Source: an uncultured Eubacteriales bacterium (GTDB taxonomy: Bacteria; Bacillota; Clostridia; Oscillospirales; Oscillospiraceae). Taken from it: a DNA stretch of 64,000 nt. The stretch is taken from positions 2,697,766-2,761,765 of the forward strand of contig LT599017.1 of assembly GCA_900079765.1 (NCBI GenBank), read 5' to 3'. The notes beneath the pieces were generated by a model. That model was not told where the DNA came from, searched no databases, and was given only the letters and a program-made list of their open reading frames with translations. Position numbers and translations under genes: made by a program. This document shows positions 25,505 through 34,520 of this stretch, one piece after another. Every line of letters starts with the position of its first letter. Positions within the stretch are counted from its first letter, which is position 1.

Positions 25505-27091
25505 ATGTGTGCAATTATGGGTTTCACCAGCAAGGATATTCCAATCGAACAGCTTCGTGCCTGCTTTGACCGCACCCTGTCCAGAGGGCCTGATATGTCT
25601 CAGATTCAGGAGACAAAGTCCGGCTATCTTTGCTTTCATAGGCTTGCAATTATGGGGCTTTCCCCTGAGGGGATGCAGCCGTTTGTACTGGACGGAGACT
25701 ATGCGGTCTGCAATGGCGAGTTATATGGTTTTCGCCCAGTGAAGAAGCAGTTGGAAGCAAAGGGGTACGTTTTCCAAAGCGAATCCGACTGCGAGCTGAT
25801 TCTGCCTCTGTACAGGGAATACGGCTGCGAGATGTTTAAAACGCTGGACGCAGAGTTTGCTCTAGTCATTTACGACGGCAAAAAGGACAGCTATATTGCG
25901 GCCCGTGACCCCATTGGAATTCGCCCGCTGTTTTATGGCCACACGCATGACGGCTCAATCACCTTCGCCAGCGAGGCAAAGAACCTGGTGGGCCTTTGTG
26001 AGGATATTCGTCCGTTTCCTCCCGGACATTATTATGCGGACGGTGAATTTGTCCGTTATATGGATCTTACCACGGTGACGGAATTTTTGGACGATGATGT
26101 GGAGACGATTTGCAAAGGCATTCGCACCCGCCTGATCTCGGCGATTGAAAAGCGGCTGGACGCGGACGCGCCTTTGGGTTTTCTCCTATCCGGCGGGCTT
26201 GACAGCAGCCTTGTCTGTGCGGTTGCCAGAAAGCTCCTGGGCAAGCCCATCCGCACCTTTGCCATAGGCATGGAAACAGATGCCATCGACCTGCATTATG
26301 CAAGGGAGGCAGCCGACTATATTGGCTGCGACCACACGGAAGTCTATATGACCGCAAAGCAGGTACTGGGCACACTGGATGAGCTAATCGGTATTCTGGG
26401 GACCTATGATATTACAACCATTCGCGCCAGCATGGGCATGTACCTCTGCTGCAAGGCCATTCATGAGCAGACGGACGTCCGGGTTTTGCTGACGGGCGAA
26501 ATCAGCGATGAGCTGTTTGGCTATAAGTACACCGACTATGCGCCTACGCCGGAGGAATTCCAAAACGAGGCCAAGAAACGTATTGATGAGATTTATATGT
26601 ATGACGTTCTGCGGGCAGACCGGAGCATTTCCGTCAACTCCATTGAAGCACGCGTTCCCTTTGGTGATATTGACTTTGTCCGCTACGTCATGACAATTGA
26701 CCCCGCAAAAAAAATGAACGTCTACGGTAAGGGCAAATATCTGCTGCGCCATGCCTTTGAGCAGGACGGCTTCCTACCGCACAGCCTGCTTTACCGCGAG
26801 AAAGCAGCGTTTTCCGATGCTGTGGGGCATTCTATGGTGGATTACCTCAAAGAACATGCGGAAACCTTGTACACGGACGCGGATTTTGAGGAGAAGCGGC
26901 AGCAATACAGCTTTGCGCCCCCCTTCACAAAGGAAAGCCTGATGTACCGTGAGCTTTTTGAAAAGCACTATCCCGGTCAGGCGGCTATGGTCAAGGATTT
27001 CTGGATGCCTAACAAAACATGGAAGGGCTGCTCCGATGTTACCGACCCGTCTGCCCGTGTTTTGGCAAACTATGGTGACAGCGGGAAATAA
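25505..27091 (+). CDS. asnB: Asparagine synthase (glutamine-hydrolysing)
   Basis: This 528-residue class II amidotransferase makes asparagine from aspartate, ATP and glutamine. Cys2 is the glutaminase nucleophile. 'FHRLAIMGLSPEGMQPF' and 'CNGELYGF' belong to the N-terminal domain. 'FLLSGGLDSSLVCAVARKLL' (about 220-240) is the pyrophosphate loop of the synthetase domain. GGAGGTGCC lies upstream. Control by a T-box with an Asn specifier supports the assignment over other amidotransferases. It is monocistronic, with a terminator downstream. Confidence 0.95.
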   Translation: MCAIMGFTSKDIPIEQLRACFDRTLSRGPDMSQIQETKSGYLCFHRLAIMGLSPEGMQPFVLDGDYAVCNGELYGFRPVKKQLEAKGYVFQSESDCELILPLYREYGCEMFKTLDAEFALVIYDGKKDSYIAARDPIGIRPLFYGHTHDGSITFASEAKNLVGLCEDIRPFPPGHYYADGEFVRYMDLTTVTEFLDDDVETICKGIRTRLISAIEKRLDADAPLGFLLSGGLDSSLVCAVARKLLGKPIRTFAIGMETDAIDLHYAREAADYIGCDHTEVYMTAKQVLGTLDELIGILGTYDITTIRASMGMYLCCKAIHEQTDVRVLLTGEISDELFGYKYTDYAPTPEEFQNEAKKRIDEIYMYDVLRADRSISVNSIEARVPFGDIDFVRYVMTIDPAKKMNVYGKGKYLLRHAFEQDGFLPHSLLYREKAAFSDAVGHSMVDYLKEHAETLYTDADFEEKRQQYSFAPPFTKESLMYRELFEKHYPGQAAMVKDFWMPNKTWKGCSDVTDPSARVLANYGDSGK

Positions 27092-27226
27092 GCTGCCGTG
27101 TAGTAATGCACAAATCTCTGGCATTGAGGTTCCACATGATGATTTTGGCTCACTTTTTGGTAACGTAGGCCGGGGCAAAAAATGTTCGTGCGCTGTCCGG
27201 GTAATAATATCACGAATCAATAAGTA

Positions 27227-27270
27227 AAAGCTGCGGAGGGGGATGTTTTTTATCCTCACTCCGCAGCTTT
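27227..27270 (+). terminator. Hairpin between asnB and the kinase-like gene
   Basis: AAAGCTGCGGAG (27227-27238) pairs with CTCCGCAGCTTT (27259-27270) between convergent genes. It probably serves both directions. Confidence 0.75.
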
Positions 27271-27303
27271 ATTCGTTGTATCATTCGGCCTAAACAGGTG
27301 TAA

Positions 27304-27921
27304 TCAGACAACGTTAGGCCTAAAAATCTCGCTTGAAAAATGCTCTTTTACAATGGAGGCCAGGAGTTCGGCGGTACCCGTTACACCAAACAGGCTGCTG
27401 TCCATCATCAGATGGGTATATTCCGGGTCAGAGGGTAAGTGCTTGGCATATTTTATCCAGTATCGGTCACGAGCTTTGTCAACCTTTTCAATCATCTTTT
27501 TTGCCTCTGTCGGGGACATTCCAAGGGAGTTAACACAGTTCAGATAGCGCTGAGCCTTGGGTGCGTAGATAAAAATATTGAGGCAGTTATATTGCTTCAA
27601 AATATAATCCGCGCAGCGTCCTACAAAAATGGCCGGTCCCTTAGCCGCCAGATTTTGAATGATCTTGGCCTGTACATCGAACATATTATCTTCGCTCTCA
27701 TTAGAGCCACCGCCAAGAGGAAACGCCATGCGGCTGAACTTGGAACTGACGCTTTCATCCTGGTCGCTGGCCTGAGACAGCGGGATGTTCATCTGCTTGG
27801 CAGTCTCCTCCACGATATCCCGGTCATAATATTCAATTTGGAGAATCTCCGCCAGTTTGATGGCAATGGGACGACCCAGACTGCCAAACTGGCGATTAAT
27901 GTTGATATAGCTGTGTTCCAT
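27304..27921 (-). CDS. Cytidylate kinase-like family protein
   Basis: This 205-residue protein begins 'YININRQFGSLGRPIAIKLAEILQIEYYDRDIV' and has 'GPAIFVGRCADYIL' and 'DKARDRYWIKYAK'. This is the pattern of cytidylate kinase-like proteins widespread in Clostridia, with the P-loop region 'RQFGSLGR' degenerate compared with true Cmk. The nucleotide substrate is unknown. It is the last gene of the minus-strand run starting at 34053, 30 bases after the aminotransferase. Confidence 0.8.
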   Translation of the reverse strand: MEHSYININRQFGSLGRPIAIKLAEILQIEYYDRDIVEETAKQMNIPLSQASDQDESVSSKFSRMAFPLGGGSNESEDNMFDVQAKIIQNLAAKGPAIFVGRCADYILKQYNCLNIFIYAPKAQRYLNCVNSLGMSPTEAKKMIEKVDKARDRYWIKYAKHLPSDPEYTHLMMDSSLFGVTGTAELLASIVKEHFSSEIFRPNVV

Positions 27922-27951
27922 ATTGGCACTCTCCTTTTCTGTTGGTGGTTT

Positions 27952-29070
27952 TCAGCGTGGAGTCAATTTTCTTAGAGGAAGCTCGTCCAGCACCTCCTTC
28001 AGCGCTGCGAGAAAGGCGTTGTTCTGATCCTCCTTTCCCACGGTAACGCGGTTGAAGGCATCTGGTGCGCCGATGAGGAGCTTGCGCTCTGCCAGCTTCT
28101 GAGCCACCGCTTTGGAATCCCGGTGGGTATCAAAATAGATAAAATTGGCCGCTGGCTCCGCCGCAAAACACCCGAGCGCTTTCAGTCCCTGGAGCAGATA
28201 GGCACGATTCTTTATGTTGCGATCCTTGACTGCCTGGATATAGGCCTGGTCGCACAAGGCTGTCTCAGCGGCAAGCGTGGCGATACGGCTGATGTTCCAT
28301 GCCTGACAGGCTTTCATCATTTCGTCCACGATCAACGGATGCGCCACCGCGTAGCCCACTCTCAGCCCCGCCAGACCGTAGATTTTGGAGAAGGTGCGCA
28401 GCACAATCAGCGGCTTATCATAGCCGTCTCGAACCATGTTGATCAGGCTGTAATGTTCAGGGTCGTCTACATACTCAAAGTACGCCTCATCCACCACGGC
28501 CAGGACATGGGGCGGCAGCTTCCTCACGAAGGCCTCGACCTCTGCCGAACTGACATAGGTTCCTGTGGGATTGTTCGGATTGACCACGACCACCATTTTT
28601 GTCCGCTCGTTGACGGCGGCCAGCATCCCTTCAAGGTCAAATTTGAAATCTTTGGTTACTGGGATCTCCACGCGTATCCCGCCGTTATCGCTAACCATGT
28701 CCGGAAATGCCTCATAGGAAGGCATACAATACACGATCTCGTCGCCGTAGTTGATAAACACCTCGCCCAGCATGTCAATCACGGCGCTGGAGCCGGAGCC
28801 GATCAGTATATGATCTGGCGTGAGGTCATAGCGCGCGGCCAGCTTGTTCCGGATATCCACCGCGTAGAAATCCTGATACATGTAATTGTCCGCGGCATCC
28901 TCCACAAGGACTTTTTTTACCTGCTCGGACATACCGTATGCGTTCTCGTTAAAATTCATTCGGATGACACCCCGCGGGGTAGATGTCTTTTGCCGCGCGC
29001 CGCGCTTGCTCGCGGGCTTTGCCTTGATGCTTTCTCTCAATAATTCCTTGACTTCCACTGGAATTCCCAC
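27952..29070 (-). CDS. HisC-like class I/II aminotransferase
   Basis: This 372-residue PLP enzyme has the expected residues: 'NPNNPTG' (about 164-170), D194 with Y197 in 'VVDEAYFEY', and the Schiff-base K229 in 'RTFSKIYGLAGLRVGY'. It resembles histidinol-phosphate aminotransferases, which often also act on aromatic amino acids. No other his genes are near. It follows a D-2-hydroxyacid dehydrogenase gene and an amino-acid importer, so it may deaminate an imported amino acid (inference). Confidence 0.85.
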   Translation of the reverse strand: MGIPVEVKELLRESIKAKPASKRGARQKTSTPRGVIRMNFNENAYGMSEQVKKVLVEDAADNYMYQDFYAVDIRNKLAARYDLTPDHILIGSGSSAVIDMLGEVFINYGDEIVYCMPSYEAFPDMVSDNGGIRVEIPVTKDFKFDLEGMLAAVNERTKMVVVVNPNNPTGTYVSSAEVEAFVRKLPPHVLAVVDEAYFEYVDDPEHYSLINMVRDGYDKPLIVLRTFSKIYGLAGLRVGYAVAHPLIVDEMMKACQAWNISRIATLAAETALCDQAYIQAVKDRNIKNRAYLLQGLKALGCFAAEPAANFIYFDTHRDSKAVAQKLAERKLLIGAPDAFNRVTVGKEDQNNAFLAALKEVLDELPLRKLTPR

Positions 29071-29105
29071 TTTCTTTACTAGTTCTCATACATCCCATGT
29101 CCGGC

Positions 29106-30116
29106 TCAGTTGATTTTAGAGCACGGTTTACCTTCCAGATAAGCTGCGAAGTTCTGAATGGCCATATCCACGGCCCGCAGACGGGATTCCTTTGTCAACC
29201 AAGCGATATGCCCCGTGATGATTACATTGGGCGCCGTCAGCAACGGCGAGCCGTGAAGGGGCGGTTCCTCCGTTAGCACATCTAATCCGGCGGCCCGGAT
29301 CTTTCCGCTGGCCAAGGCATCGGCCAGGGACTGCTCCTCGATCAGCGCGCCCCGCGCCGTGTTGATGAGGATAACGCCGTCTTTCATGCTGGTGATGGCC
29401 CGCGCGTCAATGATGTGCTCGGTGGCGGGTGTATGGGGCAGATGTAGGGAGATGAAATCACTGCGACTCAGTAACTCATCCAGATTGTTCACCTGCTCCA
29501 CAAACTGGTACTTCTCCCCGCTTTTTTTGTGGGCGCTGTATGCCACCACACGCATCCCAAAACCGTAGGCCATTTTTGCCATGGCATAACCGATTTCGCC
29601 TAGGCCGACGATCCCAATGGTCTTTCCAAACAGTTCGATCTGAGGCGTGACCGCCTGACAGAACTCGCCTTGGTTGGAGACTTGGCTCCAGTCGATTGTC
29701 CTGATCCGCCGATCGTGGGCGGCGACATGATGGCAGACCTCCAGCAGAAGCGCGAAGGCATATTCCGCGATGGTCTGAGCACCGTAAATCGTATTTGTAA
29801 TGGTAAGCCCGTGCCGCCGGCTCAACTCCACATCGAAGGACTCCCAGCCATGGCCGAGCGTTGCCACATATCTCAGCTTCGGATGACCGGCCAGAAAGTC
29901 CGCATTGATAATATCCGGCTCGATCCAAACACCAAACAGTGCGTCTGCACCGGCGGCGAGCTGGCCTAATTCTCCCGCAGAAGGGTAGCGTTTCGGCGCT
30001 AAAATCTGCACGTTTCGCACCCCGGGCAGCCGCTCCAGCGCACTCCACCGCTGAGTAAGCTCCTCTTTTGTGATATCTGGCTGGGCGATGGACTCTTGTA
30101 TCACGACTACGTTCAT
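29106..30116 (-). CDS. D-isomer-specific 2-hydroxyacid dehydrogenase
   Basis: This protein of about 336 residues has the NAD-binding motif 'GKTIGIVGLGEIGYAMAKMAYGFG' and the catalytic triad in 'NTARGALIEEQSL' (Arg), 'LDVLTEEP' (Glu) and 'ITGHIAWLTKES' (His). It interconverts a 2-oxo acid and a D-2-hydroxy acid with NAD(H). The start is uncertain: ATG 30137 overlaps the MATE gene by 14 bases, while ATG 30116 gives a family-like 'MNVVVIQES'. Next to an aminotransferase it could reduce the resulting 2-oxo acid (inference). Confidence 0.88.
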   Translation of the reverse strand: MNVVVIQESIAQPDITKEELTQRWSALERLPGVRNVQILAPKRYPSAGELGQLAAGADALFGVWIEPDIINADFLAGHPKLRYVATLGHGWESFDVELSRRHGLTITNTIYGAQTIAEYAFALLLEVCHHVAAHDRRIRTIDWSQVSNQGEFCQAVTPQIELFGKTIGIVGLGEIGYAMAKMAYGFGMRVVAYSAHKKSGEKYQFVEQVNNLDELLSRSDFISLHLPHTPATEHIIDARAITSMKDGVILINTARGALIEEQSLADALASGKIRAAGLDVLTEEPPLHGSPLLTAPNVIITGHIAWLTKESRLRAVDMAIQNFAAYLEGKPCSKIN

Positions 30117-30123
30117 CCGCAGA

Positions 30124-31482
30124 TCACACTCCATCATATAAATTCTGGACTCCCATATTCCGTTCTAATCTCCGCAGCTCCCGTTCATGTCGGATAAACA
30201 TCCAGACCGCCACGATATTTAAAAAGAGCTGCGTCAAAACCGCGGTCAGCCAGATCCCATCCAGTCCTATCATCTGGGGAAGCACCGCAATGACCAGAGG
30301 AGTCATCACCAGCGGATCAAAATAGATCATAAAGAGAGAATAGCGTATCTTTCCCACGGCATAGAAAAAGGAGTTTGTTACGCGGACCAATCCTGTAAAA
30401 ATCAGTTGCGCCGAAGTAAGCATGACCGCACGATAGCTCAGCTCGGCCGCATCGCCTGTGTAGCCGTATAGGGGGGGGTAGAAGCGGGCGGTGGCCAGTG
30501 TGAACAGGAAGAGCAGCATGCTGATGGTCACGGCGGTTAGAATGGATTTATTCCGAATCCGGCGTACCGCCGCGTAATCCCGTGCGCCAAAGGCAAAACT
30601 GGACAGCGGCTGGATCCCGTCCGCCACTCCGATGAGCAGGATGCGGTAAGAACCGACGGTAGAAGTGATGAGCGCGTAGGCGCCGACCGCAAGCGGACTG
30701 CCAGAGTTCATACAGGCTATGTTGTGATATAGGATCAGGAGGGACGGCGTCAATGAGATACCGAACGGAGAGACCGCATTGAAAAAAATCCGCGGCCAAT
30801 AGCCGCCCTGAGGTCGAAGCTGGGCGGGCCGCAGCGGATTCTCCTCTTTACGGATCAGTATGACCAGGCAGGCAATCACGGTAAAGAGTTGAGCGCAAAT
30901 GGCGGCGGCGGCAGCCCCTTCGATCCCCCAGTGAAAGACCTCTAAAAAGGTAACGCACAGCACCAAATTGAGAAAAAATCCCGTCACCATGATGACCATG
31001 GCCGAAACGGCCCGATTTTCGTTGCGCAACAGCGGCGTCAGCCCGCAGGAGAGCACCTGCACCGTACCGCCGGCCAGCATGATCCGCCCGTAGGCAACGG
31101 CATAGCCCAACAGCTCGTCCCGCGCTCCCATCATCTGCAGCAGCGGCTCGAGAAGAACCAAAGAGACCGCCGTAAACAGCAGACCCGCAGCCAACAAAGC
31201 CAGGATGACATTGCCGCGGACAATGTTCGATTCCCTCTTGTGACCGGCGCCCTGCTGGGTGGACATAATGACCGCGCCGCTGCAGCCGATGCCTGTTCCA
31301 ATCGCAGTGATGACGGCGATGATGGGCCAGGAGACATTGATCGCGGCCAAGGCCGTGTCATTGACGAAATTGCTTACGATCAGCCCATCAACGATAGAGT
31401 AGGCGCTTTGCAGGAACATGGTGATCATGGACGAGAGAACATATTTCCAAAATAAGTTATCCACTGACCTGATATGGATCAT
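30124..31482 (-). CDS. MATE-family efflux transporter
   Basis: This 452-residue protein has 12 predicted membrane helices in two homologous halves. It includes MATE family sequence such as 'FLQSAYSIVDGLIVSNFVNDTALAAINVSWPI' near the N-terminus and 'GVADGIQPLSSFAFGARD' in the second half. MATE proteins export organic molecules in exchange for Na+ or H+. It lies in an operon with an amino-acid importer, D-2-hydroxyacid dehydrogenase and aminotransferase, so it may export their product (inference). Confidence 0.88.
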   Translation of the reverse strand: MIHIRSVDNLFWKYVLSSMITMFLQSAYSIVDGLIVSNFVNDTALAAINVSWPIIAVITAIGTGIGCSGAVIMSTQQGAGHKRESNIVRGNVILALLAAGLLFTAVSLVLLEPLLQMMGARDELLGYAVAYGRIMLAGGTVQVLSCGLTPLLRNENRAVSAMVIMVTGFFLNLVLCVTFLEVFHWGIEGAAAAAICAQLFTVIACLVILIRKEENPLRPAQLRPQGGYWPRIFFNAVSPFGISLTPSLLILYHNIACMNSGSPLAVGAYALITSTVGSYRILLIGVADGIQPLSSFAFGARDYAAVRRIRNKSILTAVTISMLLFLFTLATARFYPPLYGYTGDAAELSYRAVMLTSAQLIFTGLVRVTNSFFYAVGKIRYSLFMIYFDPLVMTPLVIAVLPQMIGLDGIWLTAVLTQLFLNIVAVWMFIRHERELRRLERNMGVQNLYDGV

Positions 31483-31584
31483 TCCCTTCTGAACAGGCGC
31501 CGGGGCTGCCTGGCGCGGAGTGGGACGCGGGCTGTACTTGTGTGCCCCGTCCCATGGCGCTCCACCCAGACAGAAGATTAGCGC

Positions 31585-32427
31585 TTACGATATTTGGGAG
31601 GCAGGCTGAGAGGCGACAGCCTGCTCCATCAGCGCCTGGCGCTCTTCCTGGGAAAGGTCGGCCAGAACTGTGTTGATCTGATCGACCAACTCGGTATCTC
31701 CTTTCTGGCAAGCGATACCCAGATCGGTCTCCTCGTTGCTGACCTCAAACCCTGTGCCGCCGGAAAAGTCCAAAATCACCAGATTGGGGTTGGTCATCAG
31801 AAGGGACATAGCGGAAGGATTGTCGCAGGTGAAGCCGTCGATGGTTCCCGCGTTTACGGCGGAGACCATGGAGGCAAATGTGTCAAGGGCGGCGCCCTTG
31901 GTAGCGAAGCCCGTAATTTGATCCAGAACATCGTACCAGACTGTGTTCAGCGCGGAGGTCAGCACGGCGCCATCCAGATCGGTCAAACTGGTGGCAGCAG
32001 CATATGGACTGCTTTTTTCGACCACAACTACAATATCAGCATTATAATAAGGATCCGAGAAATCCACGGACTGCGCGCGCTCGCTGGTGATGCTCATGCC
32101 GGCGATAGCGCAGTCCACCCGGTCGGAGGTAATGGACAAAATCAGACCGTCCCAGTCGATCTGGGTAATTTCCAGCTCCATATCTAACTTTTCCGCGATA
32201 TGTTTGGCGATAAGTACATCATATCCATTCATGTAAGAACCGTTGGAGGTCGTCACCGCTCCGTTGGAGTCATTCTCCTGGAGCCAGTCAAAAGGAGCGT
32301 AGTCGGCGGACATGGCCACCCGCAGCACCTTGCGATCGCCATTGGCGGAGCTGCCGCAGCTGGACAGCAACAGGAGTAACGCGGAGATGAGCAGTGGAAT
32401 AATTTTCTTTTTCATGGTTTTTTTCAT
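31585..32427 (-). CDS. Amino-acid ABC transporter substrate-binding lipoprotein
   Basis: This 280-residue lipoprotein has a lipobox ending at C24 ('LLSSC') after a basic, hydrophobic signal. The mature part is an SBP_bac_3 domain: 'LRVAMSADYAPFDW', 'GYDVLIAKHIAEKLDMELEI', 'DCAIAGMSITSERAQSVDFSDPYYN'. Such proteins capture polar amino acids outside the membrane for the adjacent permease/ATPase. It is the third gene of the operon, 79 bases after the ATPase gene. Confidence 0.93.
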   Translation of the reverse strand: MKKTMKKKIIPLLISALLLLLSSCGSSANGDRKVLRVAMSADYAPFDWLQENDSNGAVTTSNGSYMNGYDVLIAKHIAEKLDMELEITQIDWDGLILSITSDRVDCAIAGMSITSERAQSVDFSDPYYNADIVVVVEKSSPYAAATSLTDLDGAVLTSALNTVWYDVLDQITGFATKGAALDTFASMVSAVNAGTIDGFTCDNPSAMSLLMTNPNLVILDFSGGTGFEVSNEETDLGIACQKGDTELVDQINTVLADLSQEERQALMEQAVASQPASQIS

Positions 32428-32506
32428 GGGAAAGCCTCCTAAATCTTTTTATTCGTTTTATCGGGAATCCGCGATGCAAGACGAAGAGGTGACTGCGTGA
32501 GCCGGA

Positions 32507-33292
32507 TCAGCCGGAAATAAAGCGGGAAAGAAACAGCTTGGTCCGCTCCTGAGTAGGGGCGTTGAATAGCTGCTCCGGCGGCCCTTCCTCCACAATATAG
32601 CCCCTGTCCATAAAGATCGTCCTCGTGGAGACATCTCGGGCAAAGGCCATCTCATGGGTCACCACGATCATGGTCAGCCCTTCGGCCGCTAGAGTACGCA
32701 TGACCTGCAGCACCTCGCCCACCATCTCAGGGTCCAGTGCGGAGGTGGGCTCGTCAAAGAGGATGACCTCCGGCTCCATGGCAAGGGCCCGGGCGATGGC
32801 CACCCGCTGCTTCATACCGCCGGAGAGCTGGTGGGGCTTCGCCTTCATGTAGGGTGCCATGCCAACCTTGATCAGATACCGGGTACACACATCGGCGGCG
32901 TATTCCTTGCCCATATGGTTGACCAGGCGTACCCCCGACATACAGTTTTCCAGAACAGTCATATTGCTGAACAGATTGAAGTTCTGAAACACCATGCCCA
33001 CCTTTACCCGGAAACTGTTCAATGCCGCTGTTTCGCGGGGAACCACGTCCCCGTGATAGAGGACTTGGCCCGATGTGGGGGCCTCCAGGTGGTTGATACA
33101 CCGCAAAAGGGTGGATTTCCCTGAACCGGAGGAACCGATTACGGTGACCACATCGCCCTGATTCAGATCAAAGGTGATATCCTCCAGCACAACGTGCTCT
33201 CCGAATCTTTTTTTGAGATTCCTTACGCCAATTACCGGGCCGTCACAAAGGGCGACCATATTCGTTGTTTTCTTGTTTGTCATTTGCTTCAC
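32507..33292 (-). CDS. Amino-acid ABC transporter ATP-binding protein
   Basis: This 261-residue ATPase has Walker A '[13 protein letters not shown]', the Q-loop 'VFQNFNLF', the signature '[15 protein letters not shown]', Walker B '[14 protein letters not shown]' and the switch His in 'VVTHE'. It is of the GlnQ/HisP polar amino-acid type and acts at the inner face of the membrane. The start overlaps the permease stop by four bases. Confidence 0.95.
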   Translation of the reverse strand: MKQMTNKKTTNMVALCDGPVIGVRNLKKRFGEHVVLEDITFDLNQGDVVTVIGSSGSGKSTLLRCINHLEAPTSGQVLYHGDVVPRETAALNSFRVKVGMVFQNFNLFSNMTVLENCMSGVRLVNHMGKEYAADVCTRYLIKVGMAPYMKAKPHQLSGGMKQRVAIARALAMEPEVILFDEPTSALDPEMVGEVLQVMRTLAAEGLTMIVVTHEMAFARDVSTRTIFMDRGYIVEEGPPEQLFNAPTQERTKLFLSRFISG

Positions 33293-34053
33293 CCCTCATT
33301 TTCTTTGGCCAGCACAAACTGCTCGGTAGAAATGATCTCGTAACTGCTGTTTCCGGCCAGATGGTTTTCCAGCAACTGCAGCAGGAAATTAAACACCAGT
33401 GTCAGCGTTAAATAGACCATGGCCGTAATGGTATATGCCTCAAACATACGGAAGTAGGTGCCTGCCACGACCTTGGTTATATAGAACAGTTCTGTGACGG
33501 AAATTACATTGAGCACCGAGGTGTCCTTGATATTGGCCACGAAGGTGTTTCCGATTTGTGGGGCGATGATGCGAAAGGTCTGAGGCAGGATAATATGCGC
33601 CATCATGGTGATGTAGTTCATCCCTAGTGCCTGCGCGCCCTCGATCTGGCCCAAGTCGATGGAGTTGATGCCCCCACGGACGGTCTCTGCCATATAGGCA
33701 CCGCTGTTAAGGGTAATGACGAGAATGGCCGCCTTGAATGCGCCGATGTTTACCCCAAAGCCTTGGGCGATGCCGTAATAGATGACCATGGCCTGGACGA
33801 TCATCGGTGTCCCCCGGAAAACGGTAACATATACCTTGCTGATGAGCCAGGGAATCAGTAGCAGGATCCTTTTTACCATACTCATATCCTTTTGAAAGTT
33901 CACCGACTGGATGACCCCCATAACAAAGCCTAAACAGCAACCTAAAAGCGTACCAGAGATGGAGGTCACAAGAGTAGTCAGCAAGCCTTGCAGGTATGAG
34001 CTGTGGTACTGTTGGATCAGGAAAAAAATCCATTCGAAAAAATTAGTCGGCAT
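33289..34053 (-). CDS. Amino-acid ABC transporter permease
   Basis: This 254-residue membrane protein of the HisM/GlnP type has about five helices and the EAA-like loop '[35 protein letters not shown]'. ATG 34053 follows GAGGGAATG; the frame to 34092 lacks a ribosome site. It is the first gene of the minus-strand operon. A long palindrome lies just upstream in the leader. Confidence 0.93.
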   Translation of the reverse strand: MPTNFFEWIFFLIQQYHSSYLQGLLTTLVTSISGTLLGCCLGFVMGVIQSVNFQKDMSMVKRILLLIPWLISKVYVTVFRGTPMIVQAMVIYYGIAQGFGVNIGAFKAAILVITLNSGAYMAETVRGGINSIDLGQIEGAQALGMNYITMMAHIILPQTFRIIAPQIGNTFVANIKDTSVLNVISVTELFYITKVVAGTYFRMFEAYTITAMVYLTLTLVFNFLLQLLENHLAGNSSYEIISTEQFVLAKENEG

Positions 34054-34087
34054 ACGGCATTCCCTCTTTTCGGATATTTTAAAAATC

Positions 34088-34128
34088 AACAAAGGCGTTG
34101 GAAATTTAAAATTTCCAACGCCTTTGTT
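34088..34128 (-). repeat. 20-bp-arm palindrome in the leader of the ABC/MATE operon
   Basis: AACAAAGGCGTTGGAAATTT (34088-34107) is repeated inverted at 34109-34128. On the minus strand GATTTTT follows, so the element resembles an intrinsic terminator placed 34 bases before the permease ATG. It could attenuate the operon. No T-box or known riboswitch motif is recognisable. Confidence 0.7.
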
Positions 34129-34320
34129 TGAAACGATTAAAATGAAAGATAAATAATTCCAAATTTCATTTAATCTGCAGTAATTAAATTTTCTTAATTA
34201 TAATTATAATGAAAATGGAAGTCAACAAATTTTAAAATTCATTTACGATTTTTGTCGGAAGTCAGAAAAGTTCGCCTGCACTTCTTTTGAATTTTGCTGA
34301 TTGCTACAAAAATAATTTTA
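34129..34320. other. AT-rich gap upstream of the ABC operon
   Basis: This stretch is strongly AT-rich with runs such as 'AATTATAATTATAATGAAAATGG'. It must contain the minus-strand promoter of the permease operon; several TATAAT-like hexamers are present on both strands, so I cannot choose one. Confidence 0.4.
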
Positions 34321-34518
34321 TTATAAGTGCCGTAATATCCTTTGCTTTCGATGATAGTGGCAAATAAATGCAACTGTGCACATTTCCTCACTCATATGTT
34401 CGTCCGCCGGTAAAAAATAAAACTTGAAGCTTTCCCCGCCCCCTTCTGGCACTCCACTCCTTGTGAAGAACCAGAAGGGTATCAGGGCATAAAAAATAGC
34501 CTCAGCAAGAATTTTCAT
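34321..34518 (-). CDS. Small ORF downstream of the serine recombinase, unknown
   Basis: A 65-residue frame starts three bases after the recombinase stop codon region (ATG 34518; a GTG at 34524 would overlap the stop). The sequence 'EAIFYALIPFWFFTRSGVPEGGGESFKF' has one short hydrophobic stretch. I do not recognise a family. Tight placement suggests translation with the recombinase, but it may be chance. Confidence 0.35.
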   Translation of the reverse strand: MKILAEAIFYALIPFWFFTRSGVPEGGGESFKFYFLPADEHMSEEMCTVAFICHYHRKQRILRHL

Positions 34519-34520
34519 TC

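Noticed and set aside
27952-29070. Histidine biosynthesis gene hisC
   Set aside because: The fold and motifs match HisC-like aminotransferases, but no his genes are nearby and the operon context points to another amino acid, so the symbol was not used.
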